Assembly (NCBI GenBank): GCA_003214855.1
Contig: QCLC01000016.1
Location: 1 to 39,317 of the forward strand
Length of the DNA stretch: 39,317 nucleotides
Direction: 5' to 3'
From: Prochlorococcus sp. AG-412-I05
Lineage (GTDB): Bacteria > Cyanobacteriota > Cyanobacteriia > PCC-6307 > Cyanobiaceae
Within the stretch, counting starts at the first letter, position 1. Every line of letters begins with the position of its first letter. A program made the translations under genes and the position numbers. Shown piece after piece: positions 24,861-33,724 of the stretch. The notes beneath the pieces are model-generated. The model saw only the letters and a list, made by a program, of their open reading frames with translations. It made no database searches and was not told the origin of the DNA.

Positions 24861-26825
24861 ATGAAAGCCACTGTGGATGCTAATTTTGAGTTTTGGCAAA
24901 GACTCTACTCCAAGCAGAATAGAACTCTTGATGAGTCAAACCTTAAGGCCGTTTTCGCTGATGATGCCTTTCCCACAACTTTTGAACAATCGCATGATTT
25001 TTGGTTTTCATCTAAGACGAGGCACTATTTTACCCGCGATAGTAATATTAGAAATTTATCTATGCAGAATACTTATCAACAATATCTACAAGAGCTTTCA
25101 CTTGAGTCTCCTTTAGAAGAGTTTTTAGAATACGAAAAGACAAATGACCCTCACCTTATACACGGTTTAGTCCAGAACCAAGCTCTGCAGAAAGAACTTG
25201 ACATCGATTGGTCTAATGGACTCACTACTCTTGGCGCGAAAAAACCAAGAGTTGTCGTGGTTTTCGGTCTTGATAACAATGATTTTTTTCAAAAATGCAT
25301 TGATGAGTTATCCCCTAGCGTCATATTTTTTGTCATCTGCGACATTCAAGATTATAAAATCAAATCAAATCATTGTGATTTGGCGAAGTTATGGAATTTG
25401 CATTGTGAGGATCCTGATAAAGCCACCTATGCCATTTTTCCTGACTCGCTAGCTTCGCTTGAAGCTTCTATCACATCGTATGAACCCGTTGGAATAGATC
25501 ACGCATATGTTTTTGGTTCGCCAACGATGTCAGATCAAGCAAGTTCATACTTATCAGAGCTAAATAGTGATAAACATATTTTTTCATCAAATCTTGATTA
25601 TATGGGCTTTACTCTTGATGAATACCATATGGTTTGGAATTCTATTCGCTCTCTAACCACTAAGCCTAGAATTTATTCTTCTCCAATAAATCCTCTTTTA
25701 GGTCGTTACATTGTTTGTGGGAGTGGACCAAGTCTTGACGAAAGCATTGAAAAAATAAAAGAATTATCTGAAAACTCGATTGTTATTGCTTGCGCGAGTA
25801 ATTATCGAACTTTAAGAAAGCATGGCATTGATGTTCATCTTCTATGTATGTTAGAAAGAGGAATCAATGAGTATCACAACTATAAAGAAGTAAAAGACTC
25901 TTTTGGTTTTGGAAGTACTAAGCTTTTTGCATCTGTAACCTGTGATCCAAGCCTGATAACTTTATTCGATCATTATTGTCTATTTTATAGGCCGGCATTA
26001 ACACCGTGCTCAATCTTTGCAACTAATCATGATCAAATCTTGTGGAATGAAGGTCCTCAAACTGTCAATACCGGTATTTCTCTCGCATGCTGCTTGGGTG
26101 CTTCTGAAATACTGATGTTTGGAATTGACTTGGGCACTAATAGTCTTGAAAAAATTAGATCAGATAATGCAGCAGGTTACTCAAATAGAGTTTATGACTT
26201 AACATATCAAGGTAATTATCAAGAGGTCGTTCATACGAATCGACTTATGCTTGATTCCCTCTTGATTATTGAGCGAGCCTTAGAAGGGGCAGTTAGTAAA
26301 CATGACAAATTCAGAGCATTTAATGCAGGTTATGGCGTACGAATCAAAGGGTCTTCGCCTTTTGATCCTACTCTTAGTGAAAATATATCTCTTAAATCGA
26401 ACACTCGAGATCCATTGATTGCGTTTAATGATTGGTGGAGTTGTCTTGCAATATATTCAAAAGCTACGTATGATAGTGCTTTGTACGTAACTCAAGCAAG
26501 ACAATCCATCATTCAATATTTTGATAAAAATCGATCTATTCTTAAAGATGATACTTTGACCTTTGATCAAGTGTTGTCCTCACTGCAGATCTTGAACAGT
26601 ATTCAATTTACTGACTACGTCATACCGTGTCGTATGTGCAGAGGCGTTGTGCTAAAATTTTTATCTACAATTAATCGACAACTTTATGTACTTGGAGACA
26701 ATCATCCTCTCTTCAATACTTACCAATTGAGAGCAAGAATGATCTTAATTGACATCCTTGATGTCTCAGAAAAGCATATCATAGAATTACTTAATAAGGC
26801 ATCTGCTGAATTGTCTCTTGCCTGA
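24861..26825 (+). CDS. Maf-type (DUF115) nonulosonate glycosyltransferase, copy 1
   Basis: Maf (motility-associated factor) proteins transfer pseudaminic or legionaminic acid from CMP donors to Ser/Thr of flagellins in the cytoplasm. This 654-residue protein has an N-terminal region of about 270 residues, then the central MptE-like/DUF115 domain: YIVCGSGPSLDESIEKI at about 286, VIACASNYRTLRKHGIDVHLLCMLERG, LFASVTCDPSLI, and GPQTVNTGISLACCLGASEILMFGIDLG, with a helical C-terminus. The length is typical of Maf. No flagellar gene is near; the adjacent RTX protein is the obvious candidate acceptor. The ATG directly abuts the terminator T-tract and has no Shine-Dalgarno; Met68 is a possible later start but would trim the N-domain. 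Confidence 0.85.
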   Translation: MKATVDANFEFWQRLYSKQNRTLDESNLKAVFADDAFPTTFEQSHDFWFSSKTRHYFTRDSNIRNLSMQNTYQQYLQELSLESPLEEFLEYEKTNDPHLIHGLVQNQALQKELDIDWSNGLTTLGAKKPRVVVVFGLDNNDFFQKCIDELSPSVIFFVICDIQDYKIKSNHCDLAKLWNLHCEDPDKATYAIFPDSLASLEASITSYEPVGIDHAYVFGSPTMSDQASSYLSELNSDKHIFSSNLDYMGFTLDEYHMVWNSIRSLTTKPRIYSSPINPLLGRYIVCGSGPSLDESIEKIKELSENSIVIACASNYRTLRKHGIDVHLLCMLERGINEYHNYKEVKDSFGFGSTKLFASVTCDPSLITLFDHYCLFYRPALTPCSIFATNHDQILWNEGPQTVNTGISLACCLGASEILMFGIDLGTNSLEKIRSDNAAGYSNRVYDLTYQGNYQEVVHTNRLMLDSLLIIERALEGAVSKHDKFRAFNAGYGVRIKGSSPFDPTLSENISLKSNTRDPLIAFNDWWSCLAIYSKATYDSALYVTQARQSIIQYFDKNRSILKDDTLTFDQVLSSLQILNSIQFTDYVIPCRMCRGVVLKFLSTINRQLYVLGDNHPLFNTYQLRARMILIDILDVSEKHIIELLNKASAELSLA

Positions 26826-26846
26826 ATTATCTCTTAAAGGATCAAA

Positions 26847-28853
26847 ATGAACCCGACTGTCTCACTTCAACAAAATCTTGATCTAATTAAACAACTTGTC
26901 CCTAAATCATTCTATGATGCAATAGATGCAATCAATGACAAGATTGAATTAAAAGATAGCGAATCTTCTGGTCTTTGTGTCTTTCATGATGATCAACCTA
27001 TATTCCGTAACATTGCTAAAGAGTTATCTGCCTCGCTGTCTTCTTTTAAGTCCAAACCTAACCGAGTTCTTGTTCCAAGATTACAATATGATTCTGAAAA
27101 GGCAAAAAATCTACAGCAAAATATTATTTTTGATGCATCTCATGGTGATATTCTTGCAAGCCTTCAATCCAGTTCTGTTCATCAGCCAATTGCGAGAACT
27201 CTTTTTATCCTTGGCTCGCTACATCTAACGAATATTGACGCGTATCTTCAAGACTCAAATATAATAGAAGTTGTCGTTTTAGAGTCTGATATTGTCGGCT
27301 TATGTACAACACTGCGCTTGGTTGATCTTCCCCAGCTTATTGCAAATTTTAAATTAAAAAAAATAGGATTGTCAGTGATTTGTGAATCTTCTGAACGAAT
27401 CCTTAAGGCTAGAATTATTGATCATATTCGCTTAAACTCATCATTGTCGATTAATGGTATTTTATTTACTTTTCCTGCTCTTCAAAGTCCCATCCTTAGG
27501 CTTTTAGCTAGATGGTTTCAAGATCCACAGGGTTATACAAACCGTATTACTGGTCTTACGGGAAGTGATATTGATGAATTCGCTCAATTGTCAAATGCAT
27601 ACTGGAATGTGACATCCGGTGCAAGCATTCAATTTATAAGTAAGTTTCAGCCAAATATTGACCTTTCTCCAGCATTAATAATTGCTAGTGGACCTTCACT
27701 TGATCTTCATATCACATGGCTCAGGGAAAATCACCATAAGTTTATTGTTTATGCGGTAGGTAGTGCTTTGGGTACCCTATTGGCCAATAACATAAAGCCC
27801 GATTTTCTTGTATTTTTAGAGCGTTCTGAGACGTTCAAAGATTCCATTAGTGAATTAATTGCGAACGATATTGATATTTCAGATATTCCTTTGATCGCTT
27901 CGATTTCTGTAGATCCGCTGTTGCCATTATTCTTCTCGTCTACATATTATTTTCTAAGGCCTTATTCAGTTTTTGACTCTTATTTTGGTCCGGCTTTTAA
28001 TGATGCCACTTTGTTGCAGGCTGGTCCTGTTGCTGCTAATGCAGCTTTAGAGGTATCTATGCATCTCGGTCATCGACATATATATACACTTGGTGTTGAC
28101 TGTGGTGCAGCTGAATCTTCAAAAGCTCGGTCTGGGTCTGCATTAGGGAAAAGCTCTAGAATTGTCTCCATACCCATTGCAGGGCGATCAGGTAATACCG
28201 TATTCACCTCGTCGGAACTTAATGAATCTCGATTGTGTATAGAAAATGCTATTATAAATAATAACTCTTCTGTCTATTCTTTACCTTTTGGTGCGGCTAT
28301 TGACGGATTGAAAGTCCTTCAAACTTACGATGAGCTACCTCTTGACATTTTTTCTTGCGATAAACACGACTCGCTTTCGCAGATAAATATATGTCTTAAT
28401 AATCGACTCCCCTTGTCTCCACAATATTTCACTTCCTTTCCCGATACTCTACGTGATAACTTTTTAGCCCTTTTTGAAGCTGTGAATTCATGTATAGATA
28501 ATGCTCAAGATTACTCAGTAACATTACACCGTGATTTGAGTCAGTTACTTGCAACTAAAATTCGTATCTTTGATGATGAGAATTGGGGGATAGATAGTAG
28601 CGATGACAACATCGCATCGAATTTGTGCATGTTGACCTTTCTGTATTCTGTTCAACCGATATATGATTCATATAATTCAGAGACTTTTCATGAGGCATGT
28701 AAGTTGACTAAACTTAATCTATCCTATTTGCAAAAGCTGTACAGTTCTTTTCTTGATACAATTGAGAGCTATTCTAAATATTCTTCAAAGAACTATCCTT
28801 ACTTTTCGACTATGCCGCAGTCTGTTTTTCAATCATTTTTTACTAATTCTTGA
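26847..28853 (+). CDS. Maf-type (DUF115) nonulosonate glycosyltransferase, copy 2
   Basis: This 668-residue paralogue of the preceding gene is clearly diverged. The core reads LIIASGPSLDLHITWL at about 279, VYAVGSALGTLLANNIKPDFLVFLERSE, IASISVDPLLPLFF, and GPVAANAALEVSMHLGHRHIYTLGVDCGA, with the same order of blocks as copy 1. A good ribosome site AAAGGA lies 5 bases before the ATG, and the gap to copy 1 is only 21 bases, so the pair is an operon. Two different Mafs in tandem could serve two sugars, two acceptors or form one complex. Strongly AT-rich. Confidence 0.85.
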   Translation: MNPTVSLQQNLDLIKQLVPKSFYDAIDAINDKIELKDSESSGLCVFHDDQPIFRNIAKELSASLSSFKSKPNRVLVPRLQYDSEKAKNLQQNIIFDASHGDILASLQSSSVHQPIARTLFILGSLHLTNIDAYLQDSNIIEVVVLESDIVGLCTTLRLVDLPQLIANFKLKKIGLSVICESSERILKARIIDHIRLNSSLSINGILFTFPALQSPILRLLARWFQDPQGYTNRITGLTGSDIDEFAQLSNAYWNVTSGASIQFISKFQPNIDLSPALIIASGPSLDLHITWLRENHHKFIVYAVGSALGTLLANNIKPDFLVFLERSETFKDSISELIANDIDISDIPLIASISVDPLLPLFFSSTYYFLRPYSVFDSYFGPAFNDATLLQAGPVAANAALEVSMHLGHRHIYTLGVDCGAAESSKARSGSALGKSSRIVSIPIAGRSGNTVFTSSELNESRLCIENAIINNNSSVYSLPFGAAIDGLKVLQTYDELPLDIFSCDKHDSLSQINICLNNRLPLSPQYFTSFPDTLRDNFLALFEAVNSCIDNAQDYSVTLHRDLSQLLATKIRIFDDENWGIDSSDDNIASNLCMLTFLYSVQPIYDSYNSETFHEACKLTKLNLSYLQKLYSSFLDTIESYSKYSSKNYPYFSTMPQSVFQSFFTNS

Positions 28854-28856
28854 ATT

Positions 28857-31013
28857 ATGGATATCTTTATTTCTCCAGCTGACAGGGAATTGCTTTTGTC
28901 TGAGTTCAATACTTTATTTGTAAAAGCAATTACACCCTCATTGATAATCAAAGGCAATATTGCATGTGGTCCTAATCATCTTGCGCTATGGCGTCAGGTC
29001 CTTGATAAAGTGTATCCAACACCATCATATTGGACCCATCCCCACACAAATATTCTAGAGCATAAAGATTCCACCCAGCCAATTATTGCCCAGAATGTTA
29101 TTGAATATTGGAAATCAATACAGTTAAATCATCCTGAGCCAGAATCATTTAAAAAAATTATATTTGACGAGCATTATGACGACTTTCAACAGCAAATACT
29201 CACTCCTGTCTTGCAGCGCGTTAATCAAGCTACAGGTAATAATCATTTAATTTACAGGGTATATTCCATGTATACCTTTCCTTCCTCTGAGTCGCTTTCA
29301 ACAAATGTTCATTATGATGTACATACACCATTACATATACCATATGCAATGCTCTATTTGACAGAGCATTCTGATGACTCTGGTAGTACCAGTGTTTATT
29401 CTTTTCATGACTCTGAATATATTTCTTCAAAGCATGGTTACATATCATCACCTGTTCAGTATCGGGCCCAGAATCTCCTAGAGGCTTCAAATGTTTTTGA
29501 AGATCACTCTATTCTTGATATTAAACCTTTATTTGACTTTCTAGAAGCGGGCTCTTTGATAACATTTTATCCTAGTCGACAGCTTCATAAAGGTAATTTC
29601 CCTTCTATTGCAACTAGACAAGTACTGCATTTTAGTTTTTTACCCATTCCACAAAATCTTACCTTTGATGATGCCTTGCGCCTTTCCCGGCAATGTATTA
29701 GTGCTGTTGATGCAGATGATAGTAGTGCACCAAAGCTAGTATTGCCTAATCTATCTGCCAGCAATAACAATATATCTTCAGACAGCAATATAGAATCTTC
29801 AGTATTTCTCTTTGATGGAACTATTCAATGTACAACTCATGCTCTCTATTTAATCAGCTTGGTTCATTCGTCAATTCCAAACCTTTCTAATGGCTTTCTA
29901 GAAAGTTTGGTAGGAACTCTTTATCTCGAGTTTTATAAAAGACTTGGTGCTCATTATGCCAGCCAGGATATGCTTACACACCTATCTGAACTTGAAAATT
30001 ATATGGTTAGCCTTAACCAAGAATCTACTAGGTATACCCTGAAGCCACCTAAGTACACATTCTGGCCCAATCCAGAGCATCCCAAATATCCTCAAAATAT
30101 TCACGAAGTAAAGCCGTACTATCAAAAATCCCCACTCTTTGACTTGTTAACGCCAATTGCTTCAGCAGGATCATGTTTTGCAATTGAAATTTCTGATCGG
30201 CTTCAGAAACAGTCTTATAACTATATTATTACTGAGCATCCTGCAGATCCAAATTTATGTGGTGTTTATATCGATGGGCATGACTATACTTCTGCTTCAC
30301 CCATATATAGATTTTCGGCTTCTTATGGCATCCATTTCAATACTGGTAGTCTTGTGTATATGGCCAACAGAGCTTTTGGCTTAAAGTCATACAAGCGTAT
30401 TCTTACTAAGATGAGTGGACAGTATTTTGCAGGGCAAGATTATATGCTTTGTGACCCATATAGGGAAAATGTATATTTCAGATCTGTGGCCGATTATGAT
30501 GTTGATTATCCCTTACACACTCTGGCGCTTAAAAAATTGCTAGAGCAGTCTTCCGTTTTCATATTTACATTGGGATTGAATGAGTGTTGGCAAATGCGAG
30601 ATGACCTTTCTACCATTAGCCGTAATCCCCGTGATGGTAGTTTAATGAGTCTCCTTAAATATAAAACTTTCACAGTTGAGGAGAATACCTTAAACATTCT
30701 ACACTTTATCGACACCGTGACATTACATAATCCAAACATATCATTCATATTCTCTTTAAGCCCTGTGGCCTTTTTAGCTTCTGGTTCTTCGAATTCTCAC
30801 GTTGTAGAAGCTAATACCCTCTCTAAATCTGTTCTTAGAGTAGCAGCTCAGAATGTCTGTGATATGAGACCGAATGCCTATTACTTCCCAAGCTATGAGT
30901 ATGTTAAGGAGTGCATGATCGACCCTTGGAAGCCTGATGGTAGACACGTAAAGCCAGATACTGCGGATAATGTTGTTGCTCTTTTCAAGGAAATGTATGC
31001 TATAAATTCTTAG
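28857..31013 (+). CDS. 2OG-Fe(II) oxygenase-like / GSCFA-domain fusion protein
   Basis: The 718-residue protein starts 3 bases after the second maf stop. The N-terminal part (about 1-275) carries VHYDVHTP with His152-x-Asp154, LHKGN with His244, and Arg254 ten residues on, the spacing of an Fe(II)/2-oxoglutarate dioxygenase facial triad plus 2OG-binding Arg. From about 430 comes a GSCFA domain, SGNH-hydrolase-like: AGSCFA at 437-442 (nucleophile Ser439), FIFTLGLNECWQM, and PDGRH with Asp694/His697 as possible triad members. A role in hydroxylating and then O-acylating (or de-acylating) the glycan or the glycosylated protein is inference. The 3' end overlaps the convergent GT4 gene by 14 bases. 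Confidence 0.7.
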   Translation: MDIFISPADRELLLSEFNTLFVKAITPSLIIKGNIACGPNHLALWRQVLDKVYPTPSYWTHPHTNILEHKDSTQPIIAQNVIEYWKSIQLNHPEPESFKKIIFDEHYDDFQQQILTPVLQRVNQATGNNHLIYRVYSMYTFPSSESLSTNVHYDVHTPLHIPYAMLYLTEHSDDSGSTSVYSFHDSEYISSKHGYISSPVQYRAQNLLEASNVFEDHSILDIKPLFDFLEAGSLITFYPSRQLHKGNFPSIATRQVLHFSFLPIPQNLTFDDALRLSRQCISAVDADDSSAPKLVLPNLSASNNNISSDSNIESSVFLFDGTIQCTTHALYLISLVHSSIPNLSNGFLESLVGTLYLEFYKRLGAHYASQDMLTHLSELENYMVSLNQESTRYTLKPPKYTFWPNPEHPKYPQNIHEVKPYYQKSPLFDLLTPIASAGSCFAIEISDRLQKQSYNYIITEHPADPNLCGVYIDGHDYTSASPIYRFSASYGIHFNTGSLVYMANRAFGLKSYKRILTKMSGQYFAGQDYMLCDPYRENVYFRSVADYDVDYPLHTLALKKLLEQSSVFIFTLGLNECWQMRDDLSTISRNPRDGSLMSLLKYKTFTVEENTLNILHFIDTVTLHNPNISFIFSLSPVAFLASGSSNSHVVEANTLSKSVLRVAAQNVCDMRPNAYYFPSYEYVKECMIDPWKPDGRHVKPDTADNVVALFKEMYAINS

Positions 31014-32235
31014 ATAAGCTTTTTTGCAAATGTTCATTGATGCAATCTTCCCAAAGCTTCATCGAGTGGTTAATTAAATACTTATTTAGAAGTAAGGACT
31101 GTCTTCTTTTTGAGAGAATTGCGTTTTGTAGTTCTTTCTTTAACTTGATTTGATCGTCTATATCAACCCACCATACGCTTTTTTCCTCAAGTATATCTAC
31201 AGTAGACTCGTTCCGATTTACTGCTATGTTAGCTCCACAAGCACCTGCTTCAAATAGGCTCCAACTTGTTACATATGGCCTCGTAAAATAACAATGCAGA
31301 TCGCTTCTCCACAGTAATGCTCGATAATCTTCGTAGTTTAGTAGTCCCGTAAAATATAATCTATCTTTTCCTTTGAAATAACCTAAATTATCCAACACAT
31401 GCTCTTTCCAGCTACCGTTATGTGATGGCGCTTCATAGCTATATGCTCTTCTGTCAGCACCAGCAATATATACCTCAATGTTGTCATGTTCTTCTAGAAG
31501 TTGGCTTGCGACTTCTAAGAACTCAGGGAAACCTCTTAATGGTTCCATTCCACGAGTTGCGTACGTTAATATTTTCCTATCTTTGCTGATTTTAAAAACC
31601 TCACCTGTGTCCCTGTTTTTCACCTTTATCATTTCTGGATTTCCGACTTTCCTTGGATGGAAAAAAGTGTTATCGATGCCATCAAAAATCACCTGTATTT
31701 TGTCCATATATTCCCTGGGGAACTGACTTTTTTGCCATTCTGTAGGTGCTATGGCAATGTCGCATGAATCCAGTTCTTGTAATATGGGCATATTTCGAAT
31801 TTGCGTTTTCAAGCTATCATCAAAGGTGTATTCATTAAAAAGAAATTTTGCGGTATATGTTCTAAAATACCATTCAAAGTAACCAATATGTGTGCTATTT
31901 GCAAGTATATCTTTTATAAATAATCCATATCCCATTCCCGCATGCGTTATTACAATGTCAGGAACAAACCCAGACAATAAAAGTTTATCTATAGCTTGTA
32001 TTATTGACTGCCCTTTTATTATCGCCTCCTCTGTTGTTTGTAAATAATGGTGTGTATTCGAGCTTGCATTGCGATGCGGCTTGAAATATTCAACTTTAAT
32101 GTTTTGTATTTGATTTGTTTTTGCCTCCTCATTTGAGGTCATAAACACCACCTCATTTTGTTTGCTATGTGCAAGATTTCCGGCTAGCTGCAAAAACTGT
32201 CCTGGAAAATTTCCGTGAATGAATAAGAATCTCAA
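31000..32235 (-). CDS. GT4-family glycosyltransferase
   Basis: The 411-residue GT-B enzyme has the N-terminal FLFIHGNFPGQFLQLAGNLA, VITHAGMGYGLFIKDI, IAPTEWQKSQFPREY and IQVIFDGIDNTFF, then the donor domain with VYIAGADRRAYSYEA, LYFTGLLNYEDYRALL and a C-terminal SWSLFEAGACGANI with the E-x7-type acidic motif. This is the GT4 group in which HQ/NFPGQ begins the protein. It is a diverged paralogue of the gene at 33725 on the other strand, but much more AT-rich. It probably adds a sugar to the surface glycan; donor and acceptor are unknown. Confidence 0.82.
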   Translation of the reverse strand: MRFLFIHGNFPGQFLQLAGNLAHSKQNEVVFMTSNEEAKTNQIQNIKVEYFKPHRNASSNTHHYLQTTEEAIIKGQSIIQAIDKLLLSGFVPDIVITHAGMGYGLFIKDILANSTHIGYFEWYFRTYTAKFLFNEYTFDDSLKTQIRNMPILQELDSCDIAIAPTEWQKSQFPREYMDKIQVIFDGIDNTFFHPRKVGNPEMIKVKNRDTGEVFKISKDRKILTYATRGMEPLRGFPEFLEVASQLLEEHDNIEVYIAGADRRAYSYEAPSHNGSWKEHVLDNLGYFKGKDRLYFTGLLNYEDYRALLWRSDLHCYFTRPYVTSWSLFEAGACGANIAVNRNESTVDILEEKSVWWVDIDDQIKLKKELQNAILSKRRQSLLLNKYLINHSMKLWEDCINEHLQKSLSKNL

Positions 32236-32677
32236 GTCCTTGAAATGGTTTTTGCGATGTCCTTACTCTATTGGAGTATGTTGTATTCTGCAAGTCTGCT
32301 TGTCTTGATGTTTAGCACGAATATCTTCTTCTGCTTGGAAATATGATCTTAGTCTGTCTACCAATCATGTAATTTTTTCGGTAAATTTATGTAGTCCTTT
32401 ATTGAGGTTCCATATGCTTTGATTGCCTACCATGCTGAGTTTTGATTTCTGTCCACCGTATTACAGTTTTTAATCCTAAAATACTTACTAGTCTTCGCAT
32501 CAATATGCTTTAGTTACTATCCATCTACATGTTATTCAAGTGATGCTTCATTGTTTTTTGCTTTATGGCACAGCCATTTCCTGATCCTATCAAAGAGCTT
32601 TTGGTGTATTAGAATAAAATGCTTGTGAGATTCATTACATATTCCATTCTGTTTCCTTCTTGAACTGAGATCATTCT
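32236..32677. other. AT-rich spacer between divergent glycosyltransferase genes
   Basis: I see no gene, RNA, repeat or convincing promoter pair in these 442 bases. It must contain the start signals of both divergent genes, but no box close to consensus stands out. It is low in GC like the maf region, and may hold the decayed remains of a lost gene. Confidence 0.4.
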
Positions 32678-33721
32678 GTGAAATTCCCTCGACCAGGCGT
32701 TCGTGTCCTTTGTCTTCCCGATGTCGATCGTGCTATTGGCGGTGTTAAACAGCTTTATCGTCATGTAGAGCACCTTGTTGCTTTTGGATGGGACGCCGCC
32801 ATTGTTACTGAGGTATCCGGTTTCCGGCCTTCTTGGTTTGTCTCAGATGCACCTACTATCTCATTACTCGAATCTTATGAGCGTGGCGAATTGACGCCTA
32901 AGTCGACAATATTATTGCTTCCTGAAACTTATATTGGTGTTGATCTTTCATCTTTCCGCGGGATAGACCTGTCTAAGCTATCTCGTGTCATCTTTAATCA
33001 AAATGGATACTATTCTCTTGGTAATTTAGGCGAGAATATTGTATCTTCCATAAACACTTATTATCATCATTCTTCAGTATTGCATGTGCTCAGTGTTTCT
33101 GAGGATACCCATACTTTGCTTTCGAAAAATTTTGCCTTACCTGACTCGCGTTTGAGCCGGATAATCAATGCGATTGAGCCAATATTCACACCATCCCAAT
33201 CACCGTCAAACCGTTTCCATTGGATGCCACGAAAAAATCCTTTGGATGTTAACGCTGTGCTTACTAGCCTTCAACAAGCCCGACTTGAACATACCGCTGC
33301 TTGGCAGGGACTGCCTCTACAAGGACTAAAACATGAGCAAGTGGCTGAGAGTCTCAGTAATGCTCGTCTTTTTTTGTCATTTGGGCATCCAGAGGGTTTT
33401 GGGTTACCAATTGCCGAGGCTATGGCTGCCGGTTGTTGGGTAGTGGGATATAGCGGTGGAGGTGGTCGTGAACTTTTCCGATTTGGTGCTTCGGAGGAGG
33501 TTCCATTTGGAGATTGGTCTGCATTTATATCAGCCGTACAGCGTGCATTTACTTTATTTTTTGAACAACCCCATGAAGCTGCTTTGCGTTTACAGCGCCA
33601 ATCTATTGCTATTACTAGTCTTTACGGCAGAGCGCAGGAGCGTGCAAGTATTGAGTTGGCATGGAGCCGTGTCGAAGCTGAGTTCTATAAATGGCGGCAT
33701 TCACATCCACAGAATTCTTGA
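32678..33721 (+). CDS. GT4-like glycosyltransferase
   Basis: The 347-residue protein begins with a GTG (MKFPRPGVRVLCLPDVDRA). IGGVKQLYRHVEHLVAFGWDAAIVT is the usual acceptor-side N-terminal block, and LFLSFGHPEGFGLPIAEAMAAGCWVVGYSGGGGRELF is the GT4 donor motif with E-x7-E. It lacks part of the middle of a full GT-B enzyme, so it is short for the family but looks intact. It is followed after 3 bases by a second GT4 gene, so the two are co-transcribed. The sugar is unknown; rhamnose or hexose transfer would fit the locus. Confidence 0.8.
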   Translation: MKFPRPGVRVLCLPDVDRAIGGVKQLYRHVEHLVAFGWDAAIVTEVSGFRPSWFVSDAPTISLLESYERGELTPKSTILLLPETYIGVDLSSFRGIDLSKLSRVIFNQNGYYSLGNLGENIVSSINTYYHHSSVLHVLSVSEDTHTLLSKNFALPDSRLSRIINAIEPIFTPSQSPSNRFHWMPRKNPLDVNAVLTSLQQARLEHTAAWQGLPLQGLKHEQVAESLSNARLFLSFGHPEGFGLPIAEAMAAGCWVVGYSGGGGRELFRFGASEEVPFGDWSAFISAVQRAFTLFFEQPHEAALRLQRQSIAITSLYGRAQERASIELAWSRVEAEFYKWRHSHPQNS

Positions 33722-33724
33722 TCT

